The position numbers and the translations under genes were made by a program. From Alistipes sp. (GTDB taxonomy: Bacteria; Bacteroidota; Bacteroidia; Bacteroidales; Rikenellaceae), in the NCBI GenBank assembly GCA_017520545.1, contig JAFXFM010000007.1, positions 62,001-126,000 of the forward strand: 64,000 nt of DNA, written 5' to 3'. Position 1 is the stretch's first letter. Each line of letters begins with the position of its first letter. A model generated the notes under the pieces. It did not search any database. It saw only the letters and a program-made list of their open reading frames with translations, and was not told where the DNA came from. Positions 34,513 to 43,979 of the stretch are shown one piece after another.

Positions 34513-37500
34513 ATGAAAAAACTTATTCTTGCAATCCTTGCAATGATGTTTACCTTGTCCGCTTATGCACAGACGGGCAAGGTCTCTTTCTCGCTTATCG
34601 ATGCACATACAAAGAAGGGTGTTTTGGGCGCAGTGGTTGAGGTCTACCCTACGGCAAAGCCAAACAACAAGCGCTACTACACCTCGGGAGCCAACGGAAA
34701 TGTCTATATACCCGGGCTGGCGTATGGCGACTACACAATGCTCATCACCTTTATCGGCTACAAGGACGTAACAAAGGAGTTCAGCGTTAAGGGTGCATCG
34801 CTCTCGCTCGGCAAAATTCCATTCGAGGAGGCTTCAGAGCGCATCGAGACCGTAGTAAAAACCGTTAAGGCGTTGCGTACCTCGCAGAATGGCGACACGC
34901 TGAGTTACAGCGCAGGGGCCTTCAAGGTGTCGAATGACGCCGACGTGGAGGGATTGTTAAAGAAGATGCCGGGCATCACCATTACCAACGGTTCGTTGGA
35001 GGCTCAGGGCGAAACCATTCAGAAAATTTTTGTCGATGGCAAGGAGTTCTTCGGCGAGGACGTAAATACCGCAATTAAGTCGTTGCCTGCGGAGGCGGTT
35101 GATAGAATCGAGGTGTTCAATAAGTTGAGCGACCAAGCCGAGTTCTCGGGTATGGACGATGGCGAGGGCTACAAGGCCATCAATATCGTTACCAAAGAGA
35201 ATATGCGTCAAGGTCAGTTCGGTAAGATGTACGCCGGATATGGCTACGAGCCCGAGTGGAAGAAGAATAATGCCGAGGATATAGCCAAGGGCCACAAGTG
35301 GATTATAGGCGGAAACGTCAATTTCTTCCACGGCGATGCACGTGTATCGTTAATCGGACTGTTCAATAACGTCAATCAACAGAACTTCTCGTTCGAGGAC
35401 ATCTTGGGCGTGAGCGGACAGCAAGGCGGCGGTGGTCGTCGTCGTGGCGCCGTAGGACAATATATGGTTCGCCCGCAGAGCGGTATCGCATTGGTAAATT
35501 CGATTGGTGCAAACTACTCGGACGAGTGGGGACGTCGCAAGAACGTTAAGTTCCAAGGTTCGCTCTTCTTCAACCACACCGATACGGACAACAACTCTCG
35601 CACCGAGAAGTGGTATGAGAGCCCGATGCCTATCGGTTATATGTGGCAACAGGGACTCTCCAACACCGTGAACTACAACGCTCGTTTCAACGCCCGCTTG
35701 GACTGGAAGATCTCGCGTAATGCATCGTTGATGTCGCGTACATCGTTCTCCTATCAGGGCAACAACCCAGAGTCGTGGATAGAGGGCTACACCATCGGCG
35801 AAAATAGCGATGCCGAGGAGTTGGAGGGCTCGGTACACCAATCGTTATCATACACCAACTCGTACAACTGGAGCAATATGAATGCCTTCCGCTTCAATGA
35901 GTTCTTGCAATTGCGCACCAAGTTGGGCAAGCCGGGACGTACGCTCACCATTGATGGTAGATTCAACTATCAGAACAACGAGCGCAAGCAGCGTACCGCA
36001 GCAAACGATGCTAACGGTTTCCCTTACGATATTACGGCAGGTTCCGACTATCAGAACGCTATCGAGAACTACTTCGGCGAGGGCAAGAGATGGCAGGATA
36101 TGATAAATTCGCCACTCTATTCACCACTCTATCAGTATATCCACCGCCCAAGCGAGGAGTACACCATTCGTGCAAACGTAACCTACAACGAGCCCGTTTC
36201 GCAGTATGCACAGGTATCGTTGCAGTATCGTATGTCGTACGAGCACGAGATGAACGACAAGAACACCTACTACACCGATGCCGCATACGGCAACCTTGTA
36301 CGCAACGACAATATGTCGCAGAAGTTCCAAAGCGGTTTCTGGACACATCGCATAGGTCCGGGTTTCCGCTTCTCGAAGAACAAGAACACGGTAGTCATCA
36401 ATCTCTCGTACCAGCGTGATATCCTCGATGGCAACATCGTAGGCTCGCAGGGCGACAAAATCGACAAGCACTACAACAAATTCTCATACTTCGGTATGAC
36501 CAATATCGCCTTCAACAAGGAGAACACTCTCCGCATCTTCCTCCGTTCGTGGTCTGGCAACCCTTCGGTAACGCAGTTGCAGAGCATCTTCGATGTTTCG
36601 AATCCGCAATATATCAGCATCGGTAACAAGGCGTTGAACCCGTCATTTACCCACAATTTGAGTATGCACTACAACCTCTCGAAGGTGGATAAGGGTATTA
36701 CCTTTATGTGGATGTTCTGGGGACAGATGCAGCAGGACTACATCTCCGCTTCGACGTGGAACAACCCACGAGGTTTCGACCTCCCTGCAAAGTTCGGCGA
36801 TTTGGATATTCCTACCGACAAGAATGGCGATGCCTACCGTCCAAAGGAGGTTACTTCGTACGAGAATATGGACGGTTACTACGCGGCACGCACGCACGTT
36901 TCGCTCGGTTTGCCACTCTCGTTTATGAAGTGTAACCTCAACATTAAGGGTGGTGTATCGTATAACCGTACCCCTTCGGCGATCTACGCTACGGGCTCGG
37001 GCAACATATTACAAAATATGATTGACCACGTCTACGAAACAAACTACGCCAACAATATCGGCTACTCGGCAGGCGTAACCCTCGGTAGTAACATCTCCGA
37101 AAACCTCGACTTCACCGTATCGTGGGACGGAACCTACAATCAGGCGTGGAACACCATAGGTCAAACCGAAAAGAACAACTATTTCAACCATTCGGTAAAT
37201 GGAAATGTGAAGTGGACCTTCCTGAAGCGAATGACCTTGACCGCAGCGGTATCGTACGTGCAGTACCTCGGTTTCACCAACAAGTACAACGAGGACTATG
37301 TATTGTGCAATGTCTATCTCGGTTGCAAGGTGTTCAAAAACAAGCGTGGCGAGGTGCAGATTGGTGTGAACGATATCTTCAACCAGAACACAGCTTTTGT
37401 TCGCTCGACTGGCTCGGGATATACACAGAATGCGTGGAACAGTTGTATAGGACGCTACTTCTCGGTGCAGTTCGTATATAACCTCCGCCACTTTGGCAAG

Positions 37501-37605
37501 AAGGGTTCGACCAAGATGTCTGACTACGGTTACAAGGAATCAACCGGATCGGTGGGCGTAAATCGTGGCACATCGTCGGGCGGCTGGTACGGACCAAGGA
37601 GATAA
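34513..37605 (+). CDS. TonB-linked outer-membrane beta-barrel protein with carboxypeptidase-regulatory-like domain
   Basis: The 1030-residue protein has a signal peptide (residues 1-19, SAYAQ), a carboxypeptidase-regulatory-like beta-sandwich (about 22-105: GKVSFSLIDAHTKKGVLGAVVEV), a plug (about 120-235: DVEGLLKKMPGITITNGSL, IFVDGKEFFGEDVNTAI, DRIEVFNKLSDQAEF) and a long barrel rich in aromatic strand ends. This is the outer-membrane-receptor type that lacks a SusD partner; none is encoded next to it. A Gly-Arg stretch (QQGGGGRRRGAVG) lies in an extracellular loop. The substrate is unknown. The C terminus ends SSGGWYGPRR. Confidence 0.88.
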   Translation: MKKLILAILAMMFTLSAYAQTGKVSFSLIDAHTKKGVLGAVVEVYPTAKPNNKRYYTSGANGNVYIPGLAYGDYTMLITFIGYKDVTKEFSVKGASLSLGKIPFEEASERIETVVKTVKALRTSQNGDTLSYSAGAFKVSNDADVEGLLKKMPGITITNGSLEAQGETIQKIFVDGKEFFGEDVNTAIKSLPAEAVDRIEVFNKLSDQAEFSGMDDGEGYKAINIVTKENMRQGQFGKMYAGYGYEPEWKKNNAEDIAKGHKWIIGGNVNFFHGDARVSLIGLFNNVNQQNFSFEDILGVSGQQGGGGRRRGAVGQYMVRPQSGIALVNSIGANYSDEWGRRKNVKFQGSLFFNHTDTDNNSRTEKWYESPMPIGYMWQQGLSNTVNYNARFNARLDWKISRNASLMSRTSFSYQGNNPESWIEGYTIGENSDAEELEGSVHQSLSYTNSYNWSNMNAFRFNEFLQLRTKLGKPGRTLTIDGRFNYQNNERKQRTAANDANGFPYDITAGSDYQNAIENYFGEGKRWQDMINSPLYSPLYQYIHRPSEEYTIRANVTYNEPVSQYAQVSLQYRMSYEHEMNDKNTYYTDAAYGNLVRNDNMSQKFQSGFWTHRIGPGFRFSKNKNTVVINLSYQRDILDGNIVGSQGDKIDKHYNKFSYFGMTNIAFNKENTLRIFLRSWSGNPSVTQLQSIFDVSNPQYISIGNKALNPSFTHNLSMHYNLSKVDKGITFMWMFWGQMQQDYISASTWNNPRGFDLPAKFGDLDIPTDKNGDAYRPKEVTSYENMDGYYAARTHVSLGLPLSFMKCNLNIKGGVSYNRTPSAIYATGSGNILQNMIDHVYETNYANNIGYSAGVTLGSNISENLDFTVSWDGTYNQAWNTIGQTEKNNYFNHSVNGNVKWTFLKRMTLTAAVSYVQYLGFTNKYNEDYVLCNVYLGCKVFKNKRGEVQIGVNDIFNQNTAFVRSTGSGYTQNAWNSCIGRYFSVQFVYNLRHFGKKGSTKMSDYGYKESTGSVGVNRGTSSGGWYGPRR

Positions 37606-37610
37606 CAGAG

Positions 37611-38717
37611 TCAAGACGGTGTCTTGTTGGCACGCAAAGCCAATAAACCGTACAAGATAACCAAGGAGCACAATAGCATAAGTTGAGGGGCGATATCGGA
37701 GAGCGATGCGCCCCTCGATTGTATTGCTATCCACGCATCAACCGCAGCCGAACTGGGAACTACCCGACCAAGCACATATAGCCATTGCGGAAAGGCCTGC
37801 GGAGGGAGCGATACACCGCTTATCAACAAAAACGGAATCGAGAGCCACAGCAACCACACAATAGAGCTCTCGCGACGTCGGAATAGCGCACCTACCGCTT
37901 GTGCCAAGAGTATCACCGCCAACAAATATGGCGCAACTACTGCCACACACTGCCACCACTCGCCACGCATCGGATAGTCGAACAACGAGTAGTGCACCGT
38001 AAGCATAAAGCCAAGCGTTACGGCATAAATGGCGAGATAGGCGAGTGTCCGCCCTACGGTTATCGCAAGTGGCGACTGCGAGGGTAGGTGTACACCTCGC
38101 TCCCGACGTGTTGCCGACACCATTCCCACGCCTATCAACACTGTCTGCTGAACAATCAGCAAAATTATCGCGGGCATAACAAATACTCCATAACCGAGCG
38201 AGGGGTTAAAGAGGTTGCGTTGCTCATACACTATGGGCGGACGGTACACACCATTGCGTTGCACGATAATCGCTTCGTTCATCTGCTGAATTGCCGCCAC
38301 TGCACCCTCTGCCACCTCTCGATACGCCAAGAAGTAACTTGCATCGCCAAGTATTGCCACTCTGCTCTGCCTACCTGCAAGAATATCCTCATCGAGGTCG
38401 GCAGATAGAGCCACCACGCCCCACACTTTGCGGTTGCGAAGAAGTTGTTCGGCATCGCCCATATCGGAGAGTTCGTACGCCACCTCAATTTTGGGCGAGG
38501 CGTCGAGCGTGCGAGTGAGTTTTCGACCTATACCACCTTGCCTACCGACAACAGCAACAGGCACCTCCTCCAACACCTCTCCGCCATAGCCGAGCGAGTA
38601 GGATATGCCGTAAATAAATAGGGCAAAGACCACAATCAGCACCACCCCCTCATCGTGCCATACACTGCGCCACTCCTCGGTTGCAACGCGCCAAATATCG
38701 CTGATAAATCGCCTCAT
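37611..38717 (-). CDS. ABC-2 type transporter permease
   Basis: The 368-residue inner-membrane protein has one N-terminal helix (VVLIVVFALFIYGISYSL), a large external domain (about 35-170) and five helices at the C terminus, as in YhhJ/YbhR-type permeases. The start at 38717 overlaps the upstream permease stop by 4 bases (ATGA), showing translational coupling. No ATP-binding protein is encoded in this operon. A hairpin CAAGAC-GGT-GTCTTG (37613-37627) overlaps its 3' end and may serve as a terminator. Confidence 0.87.
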   Translation of the reverse strand: MRRFISDIWRVATEEWRSVWHDEGVVLIVVFALFIYGISYSLGYGGEVLEEVPVAVVGRQGGIGRKLTRTLDASPKIEVAYELSDMGDAEQLLRNRKVWGVVALSADLDEDILAGRQSRVAILGDASYFLAYREVAEGAVAAIQQMNEAIIVQRNGVYRPPIVYEQRNLFNPSLGYGVFVMPAIILLIVQQTVLIGVGMVSATRRERGVHLPSQSPLAITVGRTLAYLAIYAVTLGFMLTVHYSLFDYPMRGEWWQCVAVVAPYLLAVILLAQAVGALFRRRESSIVWLLWLSIPFLLISGVSLPPQAFPQWLYVLGRVVPSSAAVDAWIAIQSRGASLSDIAPQLMLLCSLVILYGLLALRANKTPS

Positions 38718-39898
38718 AATCTGCCCCAAAATTTTCGTTTCAACAAGAGTTTACGCAGTCGCCCGAGCGCCAATAGCGGCAACAAAACAAATAGCAACAT
38801 CGACGCCACCTCCCATAGCGAGAGCCACCACGCCGAGCCTCGCACCGCTTGGTCAATATATAACTCCATAAAGTAGGTGTATGGGAAGAGCTTTGTGAGT
38901 GGTCGCACCGCAGAAAACATCGCCATCGTAGGAAATGTAACGCCCGAAAATGTAAATGCTAAAACCGAATAGCCTCCACCGAGCGACAACGAGAGGCGGA
39001 ACGATGCAGTTATGGCGACAAAGAAGAGAGCCACAGCCTGATAGGCAAGGAGAAGAACCATAACACCAACAATCAACACCCACCATCGCCCCTGCATAGG
39101 AGCTTCATACACTCCAAAAATCAAAACTCCGACAACCGCTGCCAAAAGCCATAAAAGAGTTGTTATGGGAGCGAGTTTGCCCAGCAATGCGCCCAGCAAT
39201 GAGCCATCAGCCGAGCGCAACCACTCAACGGTTGTAGCACCTCGCAACTCTGTTCCCACAGCATAAATAGTTGAAAGCATAGAGGAGATAATCAGTATCA
39301 TCACCCAAAAGCAAGGGGCAACATAATAGGCATAGTTGAGCCACGGATTAAACAGGGCGTAGGTCGAAAATGCTATCGGCATAGCCTGCGCCATAGCCTC
39401 ATCGGGCATCGCACCCGCAATCTCCGCTCGTTGCAGAGCCACGCCAACGCCGAAGGTTGTAACAGCCGTCTGCACACCCTTTGCCGAGAGCGACGAGGTG
39501 GAGACGTTTGTTCCAGAGTCGTAATATACCACCTCTGCGCTAACACCCGAAAGGATATTTTTGGCAAAGTCGTCCGGTATTTCGACAATCCCGACCACCT
39601 CACCGCCAAGCAACAACTCACGAGCCACAAACATATCGGCAAGTTCGTGAATATCGGCTATTTCGTGCGTAGCATAGAGCATCGAAACCAGACGGCGCGA
39701 GAGGTGCGAATTATCCTCATCGACAACCGCTACGGGTAGTGCTCCAACCACCTCTTTCGAGAAGAAAATTGCGAAAAACAGGATAATAGACAACGGCAAC
39801 CACCACACAACAGCTCGATACTCCCGATTTGAAAGTATCCGCTCTGTTTCGCGCCTTGCTGCCGCCACTACACCCGAGAGAAAACGATGACACATCAT
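38714..39898 (-). CDS. ABC-2 type transporter permease
   Basis: The 394-residue paralogue of the next gene has the same layout: an N-terminal helix (WWLPLSIILFFAIFFS), an external domain with VVDEDNSHLSRRLVSML, and C-terminal helices with NPWLNYAYYVAPCFWVMILI. It overlaps the HlyD-like gene by 4 bases (ATGA). The two permeases probably form a heterodimer that works with the HlyD-like adaptor and TolC to export a substrate across both membranes. Confidence 0.87.
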   Translation of the reverse strand: MMCHRFLSGVVAAARRETERILSNREYRAVVWWLPLSIILFFAIFFSKEVVGALPVAVVDEDNSHLSRRLVSMLYATHEIADIHELADMFVARELLLGGEVVGIVEIPDDFAKNILSGVSAEVVYYDSGTNVSTSSLSAKGVQTAVTTFGVGVALQRAEIAGAMPDEAMAQAMPIAFSTYALFNPWLNYAYYVAPCFWVMILIISSMLSTIYAVGTELRGATTVEWLRSADGSLLGALLGKLAPITTLLWLLAAVVGVLIFGVYEAPMQGRWWVLIVGVMVLLLAYQAVALFFVAITASFRLSLSLGGGYSVLAFTFSGVTFPTMAMFSAVRPLTKLFPYTYFMELYIDQAVRGSAWWLSLWEVASMLLFVLLPLLALGRLRKLLLKRKFWGRL

Positions 39899-40878
39899 TC
39901 TGTCGGCTTTTTCAACTCGATAATCACGCTCATACCTGCACGCAACTCTTCATCAGCGAGTGGGCGCATCATAACCTCGAAGGTACGAATATCGAAGTCG
40001 CCCCGAGCCGATGTAGCGCTCTGCGTAGCAAAGTTCGCCTCAACAGAGATGGCTTCGACCTCGAACTCCACCCTGCGACCAAGCGCAGGCACCTCCGCCT
40101 CGAAACGGTCGCCCACAGACAACTGCGGAAGCAACATTTCGGGGAGGTTGAATATCGCCTTTGCGGTATTGTTCTCCGTAATCGTAACTACGGGATAACC
40201 ACTGCCGACAATCTCATCTTCATTTGCCACAATCGTAGCGACAACGCCATTTGTCGGGGCGTACACCACCCTATCTGCCAGATATCGTTCGACCTCTTCG
40301 ACCACACTCTGAGCTTGTCGCACCTGCGCCGCAGCAGCCTCCTTATCCTCGCGCGAAGCCCCCTCTACCGCTAACGTATACTGCGACTTGGCAGCCTGCT
40401 CGGTAGCCCTTGCCGCCTCCAATGCAGCACTTGCTTCATCGCGTTTTTGTGCCGATACGACACCCTCGTCATAGAGCCGCTGCACACGTTCGTAGGTCTG
40501 TCGAGCAAATGTTACCCCCACCTTCGCCTTCTGCCACATATCGTATGCCGAGCGAATTATAGGCTTGCGCGTTCCCGCCTTAGCCTTGGCATTTATAGCC
40601 TTTGCACCACTCAACACAGCCTCCACCTGCGAAAGCTTAGCATCGAGCTCGGGCGTGGAGATAATGTAGAGCGTATCGCCCTTGCGTACCGAGTCGCCCT
40701 CCTCGACAAACATTTTGTCGATACGTCCCGCAATCTTCGAGGCAAGACGCAACGTGCGACACTCGACGAAACCCTGCACCGCAACCCTATCGCTACGTCC
40801 CCAGCGATACCCTATAAAGGCGATTATTGAGATAAGAAGCAGCAACACAATAATAAGCGAGAGATTTATCTTTTTCAT
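39895..40878 (-). CDS. HlyD/MacA-type periplasmic adaptor (membrane fusion protein)
   Basis: The 327-residue protein has an N-terminal anchor (LIIVLLLLISIIAFIGY), a lipoyl/barrel-sandwich hybrid (VECRTLRLASKIAGRIDKMFVEEGDSVRKGDTLYII), a coiled-coil hairpin (about 80-190) and the returning half-motif VVYAPTNGVVATIVANEDEIVGSGYPV. It should bridge the inner-membrane permeases to TolC. It lies 12 bp after tolC and is coupled to the permease gene by ATGA. Confidence 0.9.
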   Translation of the reverse strand: MKKINLSLIIVLLLLISIIAFIGYRWGRSDRVAVQGFVECRTLRLASKIAGRIDKMFVEEGDSVRKGDTLYIISTPELDAKLSQVEAVLSGAKAINAKAKAGTRKPIIRSAYDMWQKAKVGVTFARQTYERVQRLYDEGVVSAQKRDEASAALEAARATEQAAKSQYTLAVEGASREDKEAAAAQVRQAQSVVEEVERYLADRVVYAPTNGVVATIVANEDEIVGSGYPVVTITENNTAKAIFNLPEMLLPQLSVGDRFEAEVPALGRRVEFEVEAISVEANFATQSATSARGDFDIRTFEVMMRPLADEELRAGMSVIIELKKPTE

Positions 40879-40890
40879 ATTTCGATTAAG

Positions 40891-42324
40891 TTAAAAAACA
40901 GATTGCGTAGTTTTGCCGTGAAGGTACTGTAAAAACGTCTCTGCCATACCCGAAGCCTCCAACAAACGCGCCAGAGCGACATCAAATTCGTAGGCAGTTT
41001 GTACCCGCTCCAACCTCGCCCGCGAGAGATTTAGTACAGCATCGACAACCTCCGTAGCGGTTGCCATACCCTCGCGGAAGGCGTTGCGCTTAGCACGCAA
41101 AAACTCCTCGGCAAATTTCTCCGAACGCTCCACTGCCGAGAGAGTTGCCAGCACCAATTGCACACTGTTGTAGAGGCTCTCCACGAGGAGCGCAATATCT
41201 TGTTCTGCTTTACGCTCCAACGCCTCAACCCTACGCAGTTGAAGTCGTGCTGCCGAGAATTTATATTCACGATTCAGACCATCGAAAATTTTGAAATTCA
41301 CACCAATTCCCACAGCCATACGGGGCAACATCGTGGAGAGTTGGTGGTCGCAGAATACAGCGCCACCCATAGCGACAACCTCGGGGAAGAGATCGGCGCG
41401 ATGCAGGCGCAAATTCATACGTGCCAACTCCCGCACCCTATCAACCTCGCCAAGTTTCGGATTGTGCAGCTCCGCCATAGCTCGAAAATAGTCCAATGGC
41501 TCAATTTGCGAGATAAGAAACATCGGTGTCGAAGGCAAAACCACCTTCTTTGTTCCGAGTGAGGTTTGCAACGCCTTCTGCGCCATATCGAACTGCAAGC
41601 GTGCTCGTTGCAAATCGCGCTCCGCCTCCGCCAGTCGATATTCTGCATAAAGTCGCTCACTCGCCACCGCCATACCCTCCTTTTCGAGCAGAGCGACGTC
41701 GTGAAGGTGCTGTCCAACGACCTTAACAACCTCCTCGCGAATGGCAACACCACGGCTTGCCAACGCCACGCCGAAGTAGCGTTCAACTATCTCCACCATC
41801 AAAGCACCACGCACTTGACGGTCCTGCTCGACAGTACGCTCTTCGTTGATTCGCGCCGCCTTATTTGCTGTCCATATTTTTCCGCCGGCAAATATCGGTA
41901 CTACCACATCACCACCCAAAAAGGCGGTGTTGCGACGTTGCAGGGTGTAAGACAAATCGAGCCCCAATAGCGAAGATAAGCCCCCCTGAATAGCGGGTAG
42001 ATAGGGCGCAAGTACAGAGGCTGCTTCGGGATTGGACAACAAATCGCCCAACGCACCGGAAGCCTTAATTTTCAAATGATTAAGGTCAATTTTTATATCC
42101 TCGTTGAAGTGAGTATATGCCCCTCGCAGCGATATTTTGGGCATAAACAGACCTATCGCCGCCTGACGCTCACGATACGCCGCTTGTTTGGCATAGTCGG
42201 AGGCGACAATAGCGGGATTGCGCTCGAAGCCGAGCGATAGGGCGTCATCGAATGTGAGATGTGTGGTTTGTGCCGCAGCACTTACGACCACCGACATCGA
42301 AAAAAGCATTAAAATTCTTCTCAT
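40891..42324 (-). CDS. TolC family outer-membrane efflux protein
   Basis: The 477-residue outer-membrane channel subunit has a signal peptide (residues 1-18, VSAAAQT) and the two repeats of the OEP fold (residues about 25-240 and 260-460), with long helical coiled coils and NPAIVASDYAKQAAYRERQAAIG near the start. It trimerises as the exit duct of the export system encoded downstream. It carries an internal stretch rich in Leu and Gly (about 90-120) in the first repeat. Confidence 0.88.
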   Translation of the reverse strand: MRRILMLFSMSVVVSAAAQTTHLTFDDALSLGFERNPAIVASDYAKQAAYRERQAAIGLFMPKISLRGAYTHFNEDIKIDLNHLKIKASGALGDLLSNPEAASVLAPYLPAIQGGLSSLLGLDLSYTLQRRNTAFLGGDVVVPIFAGGKIWTANKAARINEERTVEQDRQVRGALMVEIVERYFGVALASRGVAIREEVVKVVGQHLHDVALLEKEGMAVASERLYAEYRLAEAERDLQRARLQFDMAQKALQTSLGTKKVVLPSTPMFLISQIEPLDYFRAMAELHNPKLGEVDRVRELARMNLRLHRADLFPEVVAMGGAVFCDHQLSTMLPRMAVGIGVNFKIFDGLNREYKFSAARLQLRRVEALERKAEQDIALLVESLYNSVQLVLATLSAVERSEKFAEEFLRAKRNAFREGMATATEVVDAVLNLSRARLERVQTAYEFDVALARLLEASGMAETFLQYLHGKTTQSVF

Positions 42325-42360
42325 TGCTCAATCGTTTTCGTGTCGGTGCGGTACGCTCGG

Positions 42361-43539
42361 CTAATCGGCTCGTCGAAGCGTCAGAAGCGTTATTTCGGGA
42401 GGTGCGCCTATGCGGAGATGAAAGCCTACGCTACCAACGCCATCGGTGATATATAGGTGGCTTCCCTGCTCCTCGTAGTGTCCACTCCACTCGCTATACA
42501 TAAGTTGCGAAGGCGAGAACTCGAAGGAGCCTATACGCCCCTTCATCTGCATTGCGTGAACGTGCCCCGAGAGTACCAAATCGCCATAGCCGAGTGCCGA
42601 AATTTTGCGCCACAACTGCGGCATATGCGACACCGTAACGTTGAATTTATCGCTCGGAACACCATCGTATACCGGTCGCAAATCGAGCGAGTCGGCAACA
42701 TCTGCCGAGTGGCGATGTTCGAGCAGTTCGCGCGAGAAGGCGATGCCCGTCAGAGTTATAGTATCGCCGCCCCTCGTCAGCAGTTCGGTGTTATCATTTG
42801 CAACGCGCCACCCCATAGCCTCAATACGCTCAACAAGCAGGCGGGTATTCTCCTCGATAGGTAGAGCAACCGTATCCTTAACATAGACACCCGTATCGTG
42901 ATTTCCGAGTACCGCAACAACGCCATCGCGAGCTTCGATACCCGCCAAAATAGTGGCAATATCGGGCGTAAGTTCGTCGTAGCGGGCATTTACCAAATCA
43001 CCACCGAAAACTACCAAATCGGCATCGAGTGCATTGACCTTTGCGACGAGATTTTCGCACATCTCCCGAGCCGAAGTCATCGAGCCTATATGCACATCCG
43101 AAAAGAACGCAATGCGGTAACCATCAAAGGCTTGCGGCAGTCGCTCCGAAACAATATCGGTGCTTCTAATCGTCAATTCCTTGCGTGTACGTACCACACC
43201 AACAATGAGCACCCACGCAACAATCGTGCAGAGTACAATGCCCACCACCCATTTTGCATAACGGTTTTTTATGGTGAGGATTCCCGCATATAACGCAATG
43301 CGAGAGAGTGAGAGAAGTGTGTAGGCGGTGAGTAGCCACATCATCGGCACCATCGTAGGCATCTCCGACAACCACATCATAGCCATAGCGACGTAGGGCA
43401 AGAGATTTGATGCTACCAAAAACGCCACCGCAGCCATACGCAGGTAGGCACAACGGCTCTTGGCGAGATACTTTTTGTATGCCACCCAATCTGCCCAGAT
43501 AACGAGCAACGAGAGTATGAAAATCGCTGCAACAAACAC
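42361..43539 (-). CDS. Membrane-anchored calcineurin-like metallophosphoesterase
   Basis: This 392-residue protein has four N-terminal transmembrane helices (residues about 1-125) and then a metallophosphoesterase domain: IAFFSDVHIGSMTS, LVVFGGDLVNARYDE, VVAVLGNHDTGVY and LVLSGHVHAMQMKG supply the two-metal site. This YkuE-like family includes enzymes acting on UDP-sugars or phospholipids, but the substrate here is not readable. The stop of DUF4491 overlaps its start by 1 base. tolC begins 36 bp downstream. Confidence 0.87.
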   Translation of the reverse strand: MFVAAIFILSLLVIWADWVAYKKYLAKSRCAYLRMAAVAFLVASNLLPYVAMAMMWLSEMPTMVPMMWLLTAYTLLSLSRIALYAGILTIKNRYAKWVVGIVLCTIVAWVLIVGVVRTRKELTIRSTDIVSERLPQAFDGYRIAFFSDVHIGSMTSAREMCENLVAKVNALDADLVVFGGDLVNARYDELTPDIATILAGIEARDGVVAVLGNHDTGVYVKDTVALPIEENTRLLVERIEAMGWRVANDNTELLTRGGDTITLTGIAFSRELLEHRHSADVADSLDLRPVYDGVPSDKFNVTVSHMPQLWRKISALGYGDLVLSGHVHAMQMKGRIGSFEFSPSQLMYSEWSGHYEEQGSHLYITDGVGSVGFHLRIGAPPEITLLTLRRAD

Positions 43540-43829
43540 TACTTTCTTTTCGGATTTTTAGGAAACCAACCTTTACGCACTCTTTCGCGCTGATCGAACA
43601 GCTCTTTAATGCTCCAAAATGACGATGCTCCTACCACCGCCAAGAGTGTGGACCACAGAACCTCCGCCACGAACAACGATGCTACTATCGACACCACGCC
43701 CACCAGAGCAAATACCCACCAGCACCCTACGCCGAAGTAGTATTCACTCTTGATAACTATCGGGTGAAAGAGTCCAATGATAAAGAAGGTGGCAACACCA
43801 ATTATTATACCAACGAAATGCAGCTCCAT
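43539..43829 (-). CDS. DUF4491 family small membrane protein
   Basis: The 96-residue protein has three hydrophobic segments (GIIIGVATFFIIGLF, WWVFALVGVVSIVASLFVA, LLAVVGASSFWSI) and ends with RVRKGWFPKNPKRK, the family's conserved basic tail. The function is unknown. It is the first gene of the export operon, with a -7 box TATCTTTG on the minus strand 20 bp upstream. Confidence 0.82.
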   Translation of the reverse strand: MELHFVGIIIGVATFFIIGLFHPIVIKSEYYFGVGCWWVFALVGVVSIVASLFVAEVLWSTLLAVVGASSFWSIKELFDQRERVRKGWFPKNPKRK

Positions 43830-43848
43830 AACTATTCCTATTTTGGAG

Positions 43849-43856
43849 CAAAGATA
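43849..43856 (-). promoter_or_regulatory. Putative promoter of the DUF4491-tolC-ABC operon, -7 box
   Basis: The minus strand reads TATCTTTG (plus strand CAAAGATA), 20 bp before the DUF4491 start. A heptamer array occupies the -33 region. Confidence 0.5.
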
Positions 43857-43862
43857 GTAAAA

Positions 43863-43904
43863 AAGCGTAAAACGAAAAACGGAAAACGGAAAACTACTAA
43901 CTTC
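43863..43904 (+). repeat. Heptamer tandem repeat, AACGGAA family
   Basis: Words AAACGAA, AAACGGA, AAACGGA, AAACTAC occur with period 7 upstream of the minus-strand operon promoter. Confidence 0.7.
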
Positions 43905-43923
43905 GCACTAAATGGACTAATAG

Positions 43924-43958
43924 TCAAAAAAAAAAGCGGCAACCCGAAAGTTGCCGCT
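43924..43958 (-). terminator. Terminator of the ECF sigma operon
   Basis: On the minus strand, the perfect 9-bp stem AGCGGCAAC / GTTGCCGCT with loop TTTCGG is followed by nine T. It lies 22 bp after the stop of the Spy-like gene. Confidence 0.85.
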
Positions 43959-43979
43959 CACCAAAAAATCTTTTAAAAA

